The notes beneath the pieces are model-generated. The model saw only the letters and a list, made by a program, of their open reading frames with translations, was not told where the DNA came from and made no database searches. 64,000 nt of DNA from Microthrixaceae bacterium (GTDB lineage Bacteria; Actinomycetota; Acidimicrobiia; Acidimicrobiales; DATDAH01), in NCBI GenBank assembly GCA_020637195.1, contig JACJWK010000008.1, positions 65,268 through 129,267 of the forward strand. Reading direction: 5' to 3'. This document shows, one piece after another, positions 25,831-34,946 of the stretch (its first letter is position 1; each line of letters begins with the position of its first letter). A program made the translations under genes and the position numbers.

Positions 25831-27153
25831 GAGGTAGTAGTCCATGCCCAGGTGGGTGATGGGGTCCTCGCCCTGGAGCCAGCGCAGGGTGTTCTTGAGC
25901 TTGGTGAGCTGGATGAACAGGTCGTGCTCGGGGTAGAGGCCGGGCGCCACCTGGGGCGACTTGAAGTAGAAGCTCAGCCACTCCTGGATGCCGCCGAGGC
26001 CGGCCCGCTGGGCCAGGTCGAGGAAGAGGCAGAGGTCGAGGGCGAGGGGGGCGGCGAGGATGGAGTCCCGGCAGAGGAAGTCGACCTTGAGCTGCATCGG
26101 GTAGCCGAGCCAGCCGAACAGGTCGATGTTGTCCCAGCCCTCCTTGTTGTCGCCGCGGGGCGGGTAGTAGTTGATCCGCACCTTGTGGTACACGTCGCCG
26201 TAGAGGGCGGGGAAGCGGTCGGGCTCGAGCACGTCCTCGAGGACGCCGAGCTTGGACTGCTCCTTGGTCTTGAAGTTCTCGGGGTCGTCGAGCACCTCGC
26301 CGTCCCGGTTGCCGAGGATGTTGGTGGAGTACCAGCCGTTGAGGCCGAGCATGCGGGCCTTGAGCATGGGGCCGAGCACGGTCTTGATCATGGTCTGGCC
26401 GGTCTTGAAGTCCTTGCCGCAGATGGGGACGCCCTGCTGGTCCGCGTAGGTGCGCAGGACCGGGGTGTCGACGGCGAGGTTGGGGGCGCCGTTGGCGAAG
26501 GGGATGCCCTCCTGGAGGGCGGCGTAGGCGTAGAGCATCGACGGGGCGATCGCGGGGTCGTTGGCGTCGATGGCGGCCTCGAAGGCGTCGAGGTCGGCGT
26601 GGGCGGGGCCGGGCTCGATGTACACCTCGGTGGACGCGCACCAGATCATGACGACGCGGTCGCACAGGTTCTCGTCGCGGAAGGTGGCGATGTCGGCCCG
26701 GATCTGGTCGAGCATGGCCCGCTTGTCGACCGACGCCATCACGTTGGTGCCCTCGAGTCGCTTCACGTACGCGGGGTCGAACGCCGCGGGCATCGGCTGG
26801 ATGGCGCGGAGGGCGTCGGCGATGCCCTCGAGGTGGCGGGCCTGGTCGAGCACGCCGGCCCGGCTGGCCGCGGTGTAGGCGTCGTCGGGGTACGGGTCCC
26901 AGGCGCCGAACACGATCTGGTCGAGGTCGGCGAGGGGCACGAAGTCGCGGATGCGGGGGACGTTGTCGTCGGTGCGCTTGCCGAGGCGGATGGTGCCCAT
27001 CTCGGCCAGCGAGCCGACGAGCTCGCCCTCTCCGCGCTTGGCCAGCTCGACGCCGGCGATGAGGGTGGTGGTGACCGCGCCGAGGCCGACGCAGAGGATG
27101 CCGAGGCGGCCGTCGGCGGGGGCGACGGTGGGGGAGGGGGGAGGGGAGGCCAT
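25822..27153 (-). CDS. ino1: Inositol-3-phosphate synthase
   Basis: A 443-residue myo-inositol-1-phosphate synthase, NAD-dependent, converting glucose-6-phosphate to inositol-phosphate for phosphatidylinositol, mycothiol and related glycolipids. Seen: the Rossmann start GILCVGLGAVTTTLIAGVE, WCASTEVYIEP, CGKDFKTGQTMIKTVLGPM (catalytic Lys region), NGWYSTNILGNRDG and MQLKVDFLCRDS. The length equals the family's longer actinobacterial form. A TAGGGT box lies 6 nt before the ATG. It is divergent from a LysR regulator. Confidence 0.95.
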   Translation of the reverse strand: MASPPPSPTVAPADGRLGILCVGLGAVTTTLIAGVELAKRGEGELVGSLAEMGTIRLGKRTDDNVPRIRDFVPLADLDQIVFGAWDPYPDDAYTAASRAGVLDQARHLEGIADALRAIQPMPAAFDPAYVKRLEGTNVMASVDKRAMLDQIRADIATFRDENLCDRVVMIWCASTEVYIEPGPAHADLDAFEAAIDANDPAIAPSMLYAYAALQEGIPFANGAPNLAVDTPVLRTYADQQGVPICGKDFKTGQTMIKTVLGPMLKARMLGLNGWYSTNILGNRDGEVLDDPENFKTKEQSKLGVLEDVLEPDRFPALYGDVYHKVRINYYPPRGDNKEGWDNIDLFGWLGYPMQLKVDFLCRDSILAAPLALDLCLFLDLAQRAGLGGIQEWLSFYFKSPQVAPGLYPEHDLFIQLTKLKNTLRWLQGEDPITHLGMDYYLSD

Positions 27154-27159
27154 GGCGAG

Positions 27160-27216
27160 ACCCTAAGCGATTTCGAACGATCACGGGTGACGATGAAGGG
27201 ATACCGAAGTTAGGAT
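27160..27216. promoter_or_regulatory. Divergent ino1/LysR promoter region
   Basis: TAGGGT on the minus strand (27165-27160) serves ino1 with a 6-nt gap. TAGGAT on the plus strand (27211-27216) serves the LysR gene with an 8-nt gap. Between them lies an imperfect dyad TCACGGGTGA that could be a regulator site. Confidence 0.4.
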
Positions 27217-27224
27217 CGTCGCCC

Positions 27225-28127
27225 GTGAACGATGACCGCCCGGTGCTGCCCAACGTCACCGTCCAGCAGCTCGACTACCTGGTGGCGGCGGCCCGTTCGG
27301 CGACCTTCGCGGAGGCGGCCGCCGCCCTCGGGGTGTCGGCGTCGGCGCTGTCCCAGGGGCTGGCGGAGCTCGAGCGCCGGGTGGGGGTCGAGCTGTTCGA
27401 GGCCGACGGCCGGCGGCGGGCGCTGCGCCCGCAGGCCGAGGAGGTGCTGCGCTACGCCGAGCGGGTGCTGGGCCAGACCGCCGACCTGGCCCGCTGGGCC
27501 CGCACCGTGCGCGAGGGGCGGGCCGGACCGCTGCGGGTCGGGCTCATCGACGTCGCGGCGGTCGAGCACCACCCGGCGGTGCTGCGCGCCTTCCGGCGCT
27601 CGCGGCCCAACGTCGACCTGCACCTCACCGTCGCGCCGTCGGGCGAGCTGCTCGGCCGGCTGGGGCGCGGCTCGCTCGACGTCGCGGTGTGCGTCGAGCC
27701 CACGCAGGCGGGGTTCACCTCGGTCGCGCTGCTGGACGAGCCGCTCGGGGTCTACGCGCCCGAGGACGTCGCCGTCGGGAGCGCCGACGGCTGGGGGCCC
27801 TGGGTCTCGTTCCCGCCCGGCTCCCAGACCCGGGCCCTCGTCGCCGCCGCCCTCCGCGACCGGGGGGCGCCGTTCGAGGTGGTGGCCGAGTCCCACCAGC
27901 CCGAGGTCCTGTGCGAGATGGTCCGTCTGGGCGTCGGCTGGACGGTGCTGCCGGTGGTGCAGGCCGAGCACGGTCCCGCCCCCCTGCGCCGGGCGGTCCC
28001 CGACGTCCTCGTGCACCGCCGCCTGGCCGCGGTGCGCCGCGCCGACGGCCCGCCCGACCCGGCGGTCGACGCCCTCGTCGAGGCGCTGCTCGCCCACCAT
28101 CGGGCACGGCCGTCGGGCGCCCCGTAG
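27225..28127 (+). CDS. LysR-family transcriptional regulator
   Basis: A 300-residue LTTR. The N-terminal winged HTH reads LDYLVAAARSATFAEAAAALGVSASALSQGLAELERRVGVELF, shown here as family pattern in parts: ATFAEAAAALGVSASALSQ and LERRVGVELFE. A substrate-binding domain follows from about residue 90. LTTRs usually control a divergent gene, here ino1. The gene ends in TAG, whose three bases also begin the -10 box of the next gene. Confidence 0.9.
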   Translation: MNDDRPVLPNVTVQQLDYLVAAARSATFAEAAAALGVSASALSQGLAELERRVGVELFEADGRRRALRPQAEEVLRYAERVLGQTADLARWARTVREGRAGPLRVGLIDVAAVEHHPAVLRAFRRSRPNVDLHLTVAPSGELLGRLGRGSLDVAVCVEPTQAGFTSVALLDEPLGVYAPEDVAVGSADGWGPWVSFPPGSQTRALVAAALRDRGAPFEVVAESHQPEVLCEMVRLGVGWTVLPVVQAEHGPAPLRRAVPDVLVHRRLAAVRRADGPPDPAVDALVEALLAHHRARPSGAP

Positions 28128-28130
28128 CCT
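28125..28130 (+). promoter_or_regulatory. -10 box fused to a stop codon
   Basis: TAGCCT ends 7 nt before the GTG at 28138; its TAG is the LysR stop codon. Confidence 0.5.
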
Positions 28131-28137
28131 GGCGGCC

Positions 28138-28671
28138 GTGCCCGACGACCGGAACTGGTTCGCGACGGTGCAGGAACCCTGCCGCGAATGCGGCTACGAC
28201 GCCGGTTCGGTGCCCCGGGACGCCCTGGCCGACGCCGTGCGCGCGCTCGGCGACGAGTGGCGATCCGGCTTCGCGGTCAGCGCCCCGAGCATCACCGAGC
28301 GGCCGAGCCGCACCACCTGGTCGGCGCTCGAGTACGCCTGTCACACCCGCGACGTCCTGTCCGTGTTCGCCAACCGCGTGAGCCTCACCCTCGTCGAGGA
28401 CGAGCCCGAGCTGGGGTGGTGGGACCACGAGGCCGCCGCCCTCGACGAGGGCTACAACGAGCAGGACCCGGCCGCGGTGCTGGCGGACCTCGACCTGAAC
28501 GCCGACCGGCTGGCCCGGGTGCTCGCCACGGTCCCCGACGAGGGCTGGGAGCGCGCGGGCACGCGACGCGGCGCCGAGCGCTTCACGGTGGCCGACATGG
28601 CCCGCTTCTGCCTCCACGAGGCCCACCACCACCTGCGCGACGCCCGCCGGGCGGCCGCCCCCGCGAACTGA
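28138..28671 (+). CDS. DinB/mycothiol-transferase-like protein
   Basis: A 177-residue protein of the DinB/MDMPI-like four-helix fold. Likely metal ligands are His in EYACHTRDVL and the HEAHHHLRD cluster near the C-terminus, with SGFAVSAPSI and TWSALEYACH before. An N-terminal CRECGYD motif is present, as in some actinobacterial members. These proteins often use mycothiol for detoxification or isomerisation, but the reaction is not known here. Confidence 0.78.
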   Translation: MPDDRNWFATVQEPCRECGYDAGSVPRDALADAVRALGDEWRSGFAVSAPSITERPSRTTWSALEYACHTRDVLSVFANRVSLTLVEDEPELGWWDHEAAALDEGYNEQDPAAVLADLDLNADRLARVLATVPDEGWERAGTRRGAERFTVADMARFCLHEAHHHLRDARRAAAPAN

Positions 28672-28729
28672 GCGGCGGCGCCCCCCCCGATTGACACCGG
28701 GAACCGGCTCTCGACCCTCCGATGAACGG

Positions 28730-31288
28730 ATGGATGCGATGATTCGAGATTCGACCCCAGGTCAAGACAGGTCTCTGACCGTCGGGGCGACCCTGCGGCC
28801 GGTCGCGGTGGTGATCGTGCTCGTCGCGTCGATGGCGGTCCTCGCCGCAACGCCATTCGCACCGGTCGACGCCGATGCCAACGAGGCGCCGGGTGGACCG
28901 CAGGTGTTCCGGTCGATCACCGCCGGTGGGCGGTTCTCCTGCGGGATCCTGCCGCCGGGACTCGTGAAGTGCTGGGGTGCGAACCCGATGGGACAGCTCG
29001 GCCAGGAGGATCGGCGCAACCGGGGGGACGCCGCCATCGAGATGGGGGCGGCGCTGGCGCCGGTGGACCTGGGCACCGGCCGGACGGCGACGTCGTTGAG
29101 CGCGGGCCGGAACCACGTGTGCGCGGTCCTGGACGACGGATCGCTGAAGTGCTGGGGGAACAACGACTGGGGGAAGTTGGGAGACGGCCGGTCGTTCTGG
29201 ATGAACCGGGGAGACGAGCCGGGCGAGATGGGGGACGCGATGCCGGCGGTCGATCTGGGGACGGGGCGGAGTGCGGTCGCGGTGAGCGCGGGGGAATCGT
29301 CGACGTGCGCGTTGTTGGACGACGCCTCCGTGAAGTGCTGGGGCAGCGGCGGCATCCTGGGCCAGGGCGACCTGATGCCTCGGGCGACCGCCGGTGACGA
29401 GGTCTCACCGGTGTCGCTGGGCGCCGGTCGAACCGCGACGGCCATCGCCACCGGGTACGCCCACACCTGCGCGATCCTCGACGACGGCAGCGTGAAGTGC
29501 TGGGGTGTCAACTCGTCGGGGCAGTTGGGACTCGGTGACACGGCCGCCCGCGGCGCCGGGCCGGGGGAGATGGGTGACAGCTTGCCGGTCGTCAGTCTGG
29601 GAACGGGCCGTACCGCAGTGGCGATCAGCGCCGCCGCCGCCTCCACGTGTGCACTGCTGGACGACGGGTCAGTGAAGTGCTGGGGCGGGAACTCGGCCGG
29701 CCAGTTGGGCCTGGGAGACACCGCGCCCCGTGGTGACGGGCCTGGCGAGATGGGTGACGTCCTTCCCGTCGTGGATCTGGGCCCGGGGCGGACGGGGCTG
29801 GCGGTGAGCATGGGATCGGTGGGGGTCTCGACCGCGTCGACGTGCGTGCTGCTGGACGACGGGTCGGTGAAGTGTTGGGGGGACAACGGCGCGGGCCAAC
29901 TCGGGCTCGGTGACACGGTCGACCGAGGCGACGGTCCGGGAGAGCTGGGGGGCTCGCTCCCGCCGGTCGACCTGGGCTCGGGTGGGTCGGCCATCGGGGT
30001 GACGGCGGGCGGCGAGCACGCGTGCGCCGTCGTGGGCATGGCGCTCAAGTGTTGGGGCGACAACGGCGCGGGCCAACTCGGGCTGGGTGACACGGCCGAC
30101 CGGGGTGACGGTCCGGGAGAGATGGGCGACGCACTGCCGGCGGTGGACCTGGACAGCCCCGCCACCGGTCTCGCCGGTTCGGTGGTCACCGCCGACGCGC
30201 CCTCGGTCGTGGCCGGAGCGTGGGTGGCGGTGCTCGATGCGGGCGACCTGTCGCTCGTCGGGAGCGATGTCGCCGACGAGAACGGCGCGTTCACGGTGGT
30301 CGTGCCGGCGGGCACCTACCGGGTCTACGCGCTCGACCCGGCCGCGAACCACGCCGGCGCCATGGTTCCGGGCACGGTGATGGTGGGCTCAGGTCAGCTC
30401 ACCGCGGTGCAACCGGCGCTAGACGCGACCAAGGGCGCGGCGGCGGCCACGATCACCGAGGAAGGATCCGGCACGCCGCTGCCCGGGGTGTGGGTGCTGG
30501 CGTTGTCGGCGTCCTTGGCGAACACCGGGGCGGTCGAGCTGGTGGCAGAGACCGGCGGAGCGGGCAAGGTGGTGGTGTCACCCCTCACGGTCGGGGACCA
30601 CTACGTGGCCTACGTCGACCCCACCGGCGCCCACGCACCCAGGTTCTTTCCCGCCGCCTCGGACCTCGGTTCCTCGACACCGGTGGAGGTCGACGCGGGC
30701 GCCGGGACCGTCGCCGACGTGGCATTGCCGGCGCGGGCGCCTGCAGGTGGTGGCGCGACGATCACGGGCGTCGTGACCGGCGCAGGCGGCGTCGTGGCCG
30801 GGGCCCGAGTGGTGGCGCTGCGGGCCTCGGACTACCAGATGGTGCGTGGAGCGGTGGTCGGCGGGAACGGGGCGTACACGCTGACGGTGCCAAAAGGTAG
30901 CTACAAGCTGGCGATCTTCGGTCCCGACGGCCGCCATCTCATGGAGTGGTACGACGACCAGCCGTCCACGGGGCTGGGGTCGGCGGCCACGGTGAGCCCT
31001 CCGGCAACCGCCGACGCCAGCCTGACCCCCACCACCGGCGCCATCGCGGGGCGAGCGTTCCCCGGGGCGTGGGTCGTCGCGATCGGCCCCACCGGCATCG
31101 CCGGCGGCGCGATCGCGGCGGCCAACTCGGACTACCGGCTCGCCGGTCTCGCGCCGGGAACCTACCGGGTCACCTTCGTGGACACCGAGAGCGGCTTCCA
31201 GGAGTTCTACGACGACTCGCCGTCCTACGACGCCGCCACCCCGGTGTCGGTGACCGCGGGCGCGACGACCGGCAACATCGATGTCTGA
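28730..31288 (+). CDS. Secreted RCC1-propeller protein with carboxypeptidase-regulatory-like repeats
   Basis: About 852 residues. The start is the ATG at 28730 or 28739; upstream TTG is less likely. A signal-like hydrophobic segment (VVIVLVASMAVLAATPF) precedes seven RCC1/BNR-type blades, residues ~55-470. Each blade has a Cys pair in the form C-A-x-L-D-D-G-S-x-K-C-W-G followed by a GQLGLGD loop. After ~residue 480 come three or four beta-sandwich segments of carboxypeptidase-regulatory/SdrD-B type (GVWVLALS, GTYRVYALDP, GSYKLAIFGPDG, GTYRVTFVDTE). No membrane anchor is visible at the C-terminus. Function unknown; likely extracellular binding. Confidence 0.85.
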   Translation: MDAMIRDSTPGQDRSLTVGATLRPVAVVIVLVASMAVLAATPFAPVDADANEAPGGPQVFRSITAGGRFSCGILPPGLVKCWGANPMGQLGQEDRRNRGDAAIEMGAALAPVDLGTGRTATSLSAGRNHVCAVLDDGSLKCWGNNDWGKLGDGRSFWMNRGDEPGEMGDAMPAVDLGTGRSAVAVSAGESSTCALLDDASVKCWGSGGILGQGDLMPRATAGDEVSPVSLGAGRTATAIATGYAHTCAILDDGSVKCWGVNSSGQLGLGDTAARGAGPGEMGDSLPVVSLGTGRTAVAISAAAASTCALLDDGSVKCWGGNSAGQLGLGDTAPRGDGPGEMGDVLPVVDLGPGRTGLAVSMGSVGVSTASTCVLLDDGSVKCWGDNGAGQLGLGDTVDRGDGPGELGGSLPPVDLGSGGSAIGVTAGGEHACAVVGMALKCWGDNGAGQLGLGDTADRGDGPGEMGDALPAVDLDSPATGLAGSVVTADAPSVVAGAWVAVLDAGDLSLVGSDVADENGAFTVVVPAGTYRVYALDPAANHAGAMVPGTVMVGSGQLTAVQPALDATKGAAAATITEEGSGTPLPGVWVLALSASLANTGAVELVAETGGAGKVVVSPLTVGDHYVAYVDPTGAHAPRFFPAASDLGSSTPVEVDAGAGTVADVALPARAPAGGGATITGVVTGAGGVVAGARVVALRASDYQMVRGAVVGGNGAYTLTVPKGSYKLAIFGPDGRHLMEWYDDQPSTGLGSAATVSPPATADASLTPTTGAIAGRAFPGAWVVAIGPTGIAGGAIAAANSDYRLAGLAPGTYRVTFVDTESGFQEFYDDSPSYDAATPVSVTAGATTGNIDV

Positions 31289-31415
31289 CCCAACAATGCT
31301 GGGGAGGGCTCCGATGAACGCCGTCGAGGTGGGCGTCGCCGCGTAGGAGGCGCAGGACGAGTCGTCGGCCGGTGATGACGAGGAGGGCGGCGGGGGCTCC
31401 GTCGCGGACTCGCCT

Positions 31416-32267
31416 TCAGGCGCCGGCGTGCGGAGGGACGAGCTCGACCACCGGCTCGAGCCGGTGGGCAAACCGCCGCAGGCTGGCCAGCACGGCGGCG
31501 CCGGTGGCCACGATCAGCACCGCGTTGGCGAGGGCGCCGGCGGCGTCCCACGGCAGGCTCGTGGCCACGTAGAACGACCAGTAGCGGTCGAGCGTCTCGC
31601 CGAGGCTGAGACCCGGGTTCCAGGACAGCTCGCCGTCACCCAGGGCGAAGGGCCAGAACCACAGGTTCATGATCGCCCCGTAGAGGAAGCCCCAGATCCA
31701 TCCGTACGCGGCGAGCACCCCCACCTCGGCGCCGGCGGGCAGCCGCACCGTCGCCCGGCCCACGAGGCCCGCACCGGCGCCCATCCACCCGAGGGCCAGC
31801 ATCTGGAAGGGCAGCCACGGCCCGATGCCGCCGGTCACCACCGCCGAGAGCGCCATGGAGCAGATGCCGAGCAGCAGGCCGAACCGGGGACCGAACGCGG
31901 CGCCGGCCAGCACCACGAGGAAGAAGATGCCGCTGCCGCCACCCGGCAGGTCGAGCAGGCGCAGCAACCCCGACGCCGCGGACAGGACACCGAGCAGGGC
32001 CACGGTGCTGCCGTTCATCGTGCCGCGGCGGACCTCGAGGGTGACCGCGCCCACGACGAGCGCGCCGACGAGCGCCGCCACCAGGGGCGCGTCGCCGGCG
32101 TGGGCCTGGCTCGGAAGGGCCTCACTGGGCAGCCAGAACGGGTAGAGGAACGCGCCGGCCCCGAGCAGGAGCATCAGCAGGTAGACGGCGACCGGCCGGG
32201 CCCGCGCCCCCCACGGGTGCGGCGGGGCGGACCGGCCGGTGGTCGCGTCGGTGGTGGTCACCGTCAT
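31416..32267 (-). CDS. ECF transporter S component (predicted cobalamin/corrinoid)
   Basis: A 283-residue membrane protein with about six or seven hydrophobic helices. GPWLPFQMLALGWMGAGAGLVG and the small-residue-rich GALVVGAVTLEV match ECF S components that I associate with B12-regulated loci; this link is from family knowledge, not an alignment. It is the third gene of an operon T-A-S; its ATG overlaps the ATPase stop. Specificity for cobalamin is inferred from the riboswitch and from the neighbouring transcobalamin-like proteins. Confidence 0.75.
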   Translation of the reverse strand: MTVTTTDATTGRSAPPHPWGARARPVAVYLLMLLLGAGAFLYPFWLPSEALPSQAHAGDAPLVAALVGALVVGAVTLEVRRGTMNGSTVALLGVLSAASGLLRLLDLPGGGSGIFFLVVLAGAAFGPRFGLLLGICSMALSAVVTGGIGPWLPFQMLALGWMGAGAGLVGRATVRLPAGAEVGVLAAYGWIWGFLYGAIMNLWFWPFALGDGELSWNPGLSLGETLDRYWSFYVATSLPWDAAGALANAVLIVATGAAVLASLRRFAHRLEPVVELVPPHAGA

Positions 32268-33847
32268 CGCTCGGGCCCCGACGCCGTGCCCGCGCCCAGC
32301 GCGGCGCCCACCTCGTCGACGGTCAGGAACGGGGGCAGGACCCGCAGCACCTGCGGCGCGAACAGCGAACCCGAAAGCACGTCACGGGCGGGTCCGTCGG
32401 CCACCACCTCGCTGGCGCCGAGGACGACGACCCGCGTGGCGCAGCGGGCCGCGAGCTCGATGTCGTGGGTGGCGAGCACGATGGCCCCGCCGCCGGCGGC
32501 GTGGCCGCGCACCGCCTCCTCCAACGCGGCGCGGGACGGCGCGTCGATGCCGCGGGTCGGCTCGTCGAGGAGCAGGACCTCGGCCCCGCCGACGGCGATC
32601 GCGGCGACGGCCACGCGCTGGCGCTCACCCGACGAGAGCGAGCGGGGGTGGCGGTCGGCCAGGGCCTCGAGGCGCAGCGCGGCGAGCCACCGGTCGACCC
32701 GGCCGTCGTCGGGCCGGCCCCGCAGCCGCAGCGTCTCCTCCAGCTCGGCCCGGACGGTGCGGGCGAAGAGCAGCACGTTCGGGTCCTGGGGCACGTAGGC
32801 CACGGACGCCTCCCCCTCGACCGTGCCCTCGTCCGGGGCCCGCAGGCCGCCGAGCGCCCGCAGGAGGGTGGTCTTGCCCGCGCCGTTGCGACCCAGCAGC
32901 GCGACGACCTCGCCGGCGCGGAGCTCGAGCGACGTGGGGTGCAGCGCCACGCGGGCGCCGTGGCGCACCCCGACGGCGCGAGCCGCCCGCACGACGTCGC
33001 CGGGGGCGGGAACGGGGAACGACACCGGGGGTGGCGGGCCCCCTCCCGCCTGGCGGGCGCGCACCTGCGCGTCCCGGACGGTGAGGGGCAGAGGCGTCCA
33101 GCCCAGCAGGCGACCGAGATGGGTGACCGGGGGCGCGCCGTCGTAGCCCGCCACGACCTCGGCGGGATCGCCGTCGTCGACCACCCGACCGCCCTCGACC
33201 CGCAGCGCACGGTGGGCGAGGGCGGCCACGCGCTCGAGGCGGTGCTCGGCGAGCAGCACGGTCGTGCCCAGGTCGGCGTTCAAGCGACCGACCGCGGCGA
33301 GGACGTCCTCGGCGCCCTGGGGGTCGAGCTCGGAGGTCGGCTCGTCCAGCACCAGCACGTCGGGAGCGGACGCCAGGGCGCCGGCGATGGCGCACCGCTG
33401 GCGCTCGCCGCCGGACAGGGTGCTGGGGGACCGGTCGCGCAGGTGGGCGATGCCGAGCGCGTCCAGCACCTCCTCGACCCGCCGCCGCATGGTCGCCGCG
33501 TCGGCGCCCAGGTTCTCGAGCACGAAGGCGAGGTCGTGCTCCACGTGGTCGACCACGAACTGGGCCTCGGGGTCCTGGTGCACGAACCCGACGACGTCGG
33601 CCAGGTCCCTCGGCCGGTGCTCGCGGGTGGAACGCCCGAGGACGCGCACGTCGCCCCCGAAGCGACCGCCGCTCGTGTGGGGCACCAGGCCGTTGACGGT
33701 GCGCAGCAACGTGCTCTTCCCGGAGCCCGACGAGCCGACGACGACGGCGAGGTCGCCCTCGGCCAGGCCCAGGTCGATGCCTTCGAGGGTGCGCTCGCGC
33801 TCGGGGTAGGCGAAGGCGACACCCTCCCAGCGGATCGCGTCGCTCAT
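32264..33847 (-). CDS. ECF transporter ATPase, fused A-A' (EcfA1-EcfA2 type)
   Basis: A 527-residue protein with two ABC ATPase domains. Domain 1 (residues ~4-240): Walker A VGSSGSGKST (~38), FVHQDPEAQFV Q-loop, signature LSGGERQRCAIA, Walker B LVLDEPTSELDP. Domain 2 (~285-500): Walker A GRNGAGKTT (~320), YVPQDPNVLLF, signature LSSGERQRVAVA, LLLDEPTRGID. The ATG overlaps the EcfT stop. It powers the ECF transporter with the T and S proteins. Confidence 0.92.
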   Translation of the reverse strand: MSDAIRWEGVAFAYPERERTLEGIDLGLAEGDLAVVVGSSGSGKSTLLRTVNGLVPHTSGGRFGGDVRVLGRSTREHRPRDLADVVGFVHQDPEAQFVVDHVEHDLAFVLENLGADAATMRRRVEEVLDALGIAHLRDRSPSTLSGGERQRCAIAGALASAPDVLVLDEPTSELDPQGAEDVLAAVGRLNADLGTTVLLAEHRLERVAALAHRALRVEGGRVVDDGDPAEVVAGYDGAPPVTHLGRLLGWTPLPLTVRDAQVRARQAGGGPPPPVSFPVPAPGDVVRAARAVGVRHGARVALHPTSLELRAGEVVALLGRNGAGKTTLLRALGGLRAPDEGTVEGEASVAYVPQDPNVLLFARTVRAELEETLRLRGRPDDGRVDRWLAALRLEALADRHPRSLSSGERQRVAVAAIAVGGAEVLLLDEPTRGIDAPSRAALEEAVRGHAAGGGAIVLATHDIELAARCATRVVVLGASEVVADGPARDVLSGSLFAPQVLRVLPPFLTVDEVGAALGAGTASGPER

Positions 33848-34914
33848 GGCGCGCCTCCGTCGTCCCGACGGGGCGCCGGCAACAGCGCGGGCACACCGAG
33901 CAGGACGATGACGACGGCCACGACGGGGGAGAACTCGGGGAACGCGGGCGGGTTGGTGGCCCACCGCAGCGCGGGGTCGGCCAGGCGGTCGACGACGACC
34001 AGTCCGATCGGGGCCAGCCACACCGCGGCGGCCACCCCGGCGTCGGCGGACGTGAACCGGCGGGGTCGGTAGCGCGTGAGCCGGCTGGCCTGCGACGCCA
34101 GCACGACCGCGACCACCAGCAGCACCAGTCCCAGACCGCCGAGGTAGGACGCCGTGCGCGGCGCGCGCCCGACCAGGGCGACGAAGGCCGCGGCGAGGCT
34201 CACCAGCGCCGCGAGCCCGCACCATCCCGACGCCCGCTCACGGGGACCGCCCCGCGTGCGGGCGAAGCCGCGCGAGTCCATCGACTCCGCGAGGTGGACC
34301 GCCCGCTCCATGCCGCTCTCGAGGACCGGGAGGAGCTGGCGCACGAGACGCCCCCGCCCGACCCGGCGGCCACCGGTGCGGGCCAGGTCGGCCTCGCGGG
34401 TCTGTTGGACGGCCACCATCGTCGAGGGCACGAAGGCGAGGCCCACCGTGGTGATCAGGCCCGGCTCGTGGAAGGCCCGCGGGGTGGCCTGGACCAGCTC
34501 GTGGTGCGAGACGACGGCGTTGAACGCCCCGAACACGGCCAGGACGCCGACGACGGCGAAGCCCTCCGCGGCGGCCTGGAGGACCACCGGGAGCTCGACG
34601 GTGCCGCCCACGGTGAACCCGCCGAGCAGGCGGGGCAGGGTCGCCTCGGGCAACGTGAACAGCACCTCGCCCACCCCGTGGGTGGTGAGGGCGGTGAGCA
34701 CCACCCGCAACAGCGCGAAGGCGACGCCCAGACCCAGCAGCAGCGGGAAGGCCCGCGCCATGGCGGTGTCGAGCCGGTGCACCTCGACCACGAGCGCGGC
34801 GAGGCCGATCACCAGTGCGACGTAGACCGGGCTGGGGGCCAGTTGCACGGTGGCGGCGCCGGCCAGGGCCCACAGGAGCCACGTGACCGCGTGGAAGCGG
34901 GAGGAGGTGCGCAC
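33844..34914 (-). CDS. ecfT: ECF transporter T component (EcfT)
   Basis: A 356-residue membrane scaffold with about eight hydrophobic helices. The coupling region holds AESMDSRGFARTRGG, the Ala/Arg/Gly motif of EcfT that contacts the ATPases. The GTG start at 34914 is the only suitable codon; the gene begins only 32 bp from the divergent alpha-barrel protein. It is first in the T-A-S operon. Confidence 0.88.
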   Translation of the reverse strand: MRTSSRFHAVTWLLWALAGAATVQLAPSPVYVALVIGLAALVVEVHRLDTAMARAFPLLLGLGVAFALLRVVLTALTTHGVGEVLFTLPEATLPRLLGGFTVGGTVELPVVLQAAAEGFAVVGVLAVFGAFNAVVSHHELVQATPRAFHEPGLITTVGLAFVPSTMVAVQQTREADLARTGGRRVGRGRLVRQLLPVLESGMERAVHLAESMDSRGFARTRGGPRERASGWCGLAALVSLAAAFVALVGRAPRTASYLGGLGLVLLVVAVVLASQASRLTRYRPRRFTSADAGVAAAVWLAPIGLVVVDRLADPALRWATNPPAFPEFSPVVAVVIVLLGVPALLPAPRRDDGGAP

Positions 34915-34919
34915 GACGA

Positions 34920-34946
34920 GGGCTCCAGCATGACAGGGTGGAGCCC
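34920..34946. promoter_or_regulatory. Inverted repeat in the divergent ecfT/alpha-barrel gap
   Basis: GGGCTCCA (34920-34927) and TGGAGCCC (34939-34946) are perfect 8-bp arms 11 nt apart. They fill almost the whole gap between the two start codons and cover the Shine-Dalgarno of the plus-strand gene. It could be an operator or an RNA hairpin. Confidence 0.45.

Noticed and set aside
31289..31415. Short gene between the RCC1 protein and the ECF S gene
   Set aside because: Only a ten-codon frame or antisense text is present; no coding or RNA signal was recognised.
30578..31471. Minus-strand open frame over the RCC1 protein end
   Set aside because: Low-complexity Pro/Ser/Arg text, with a real protein on the other strand.
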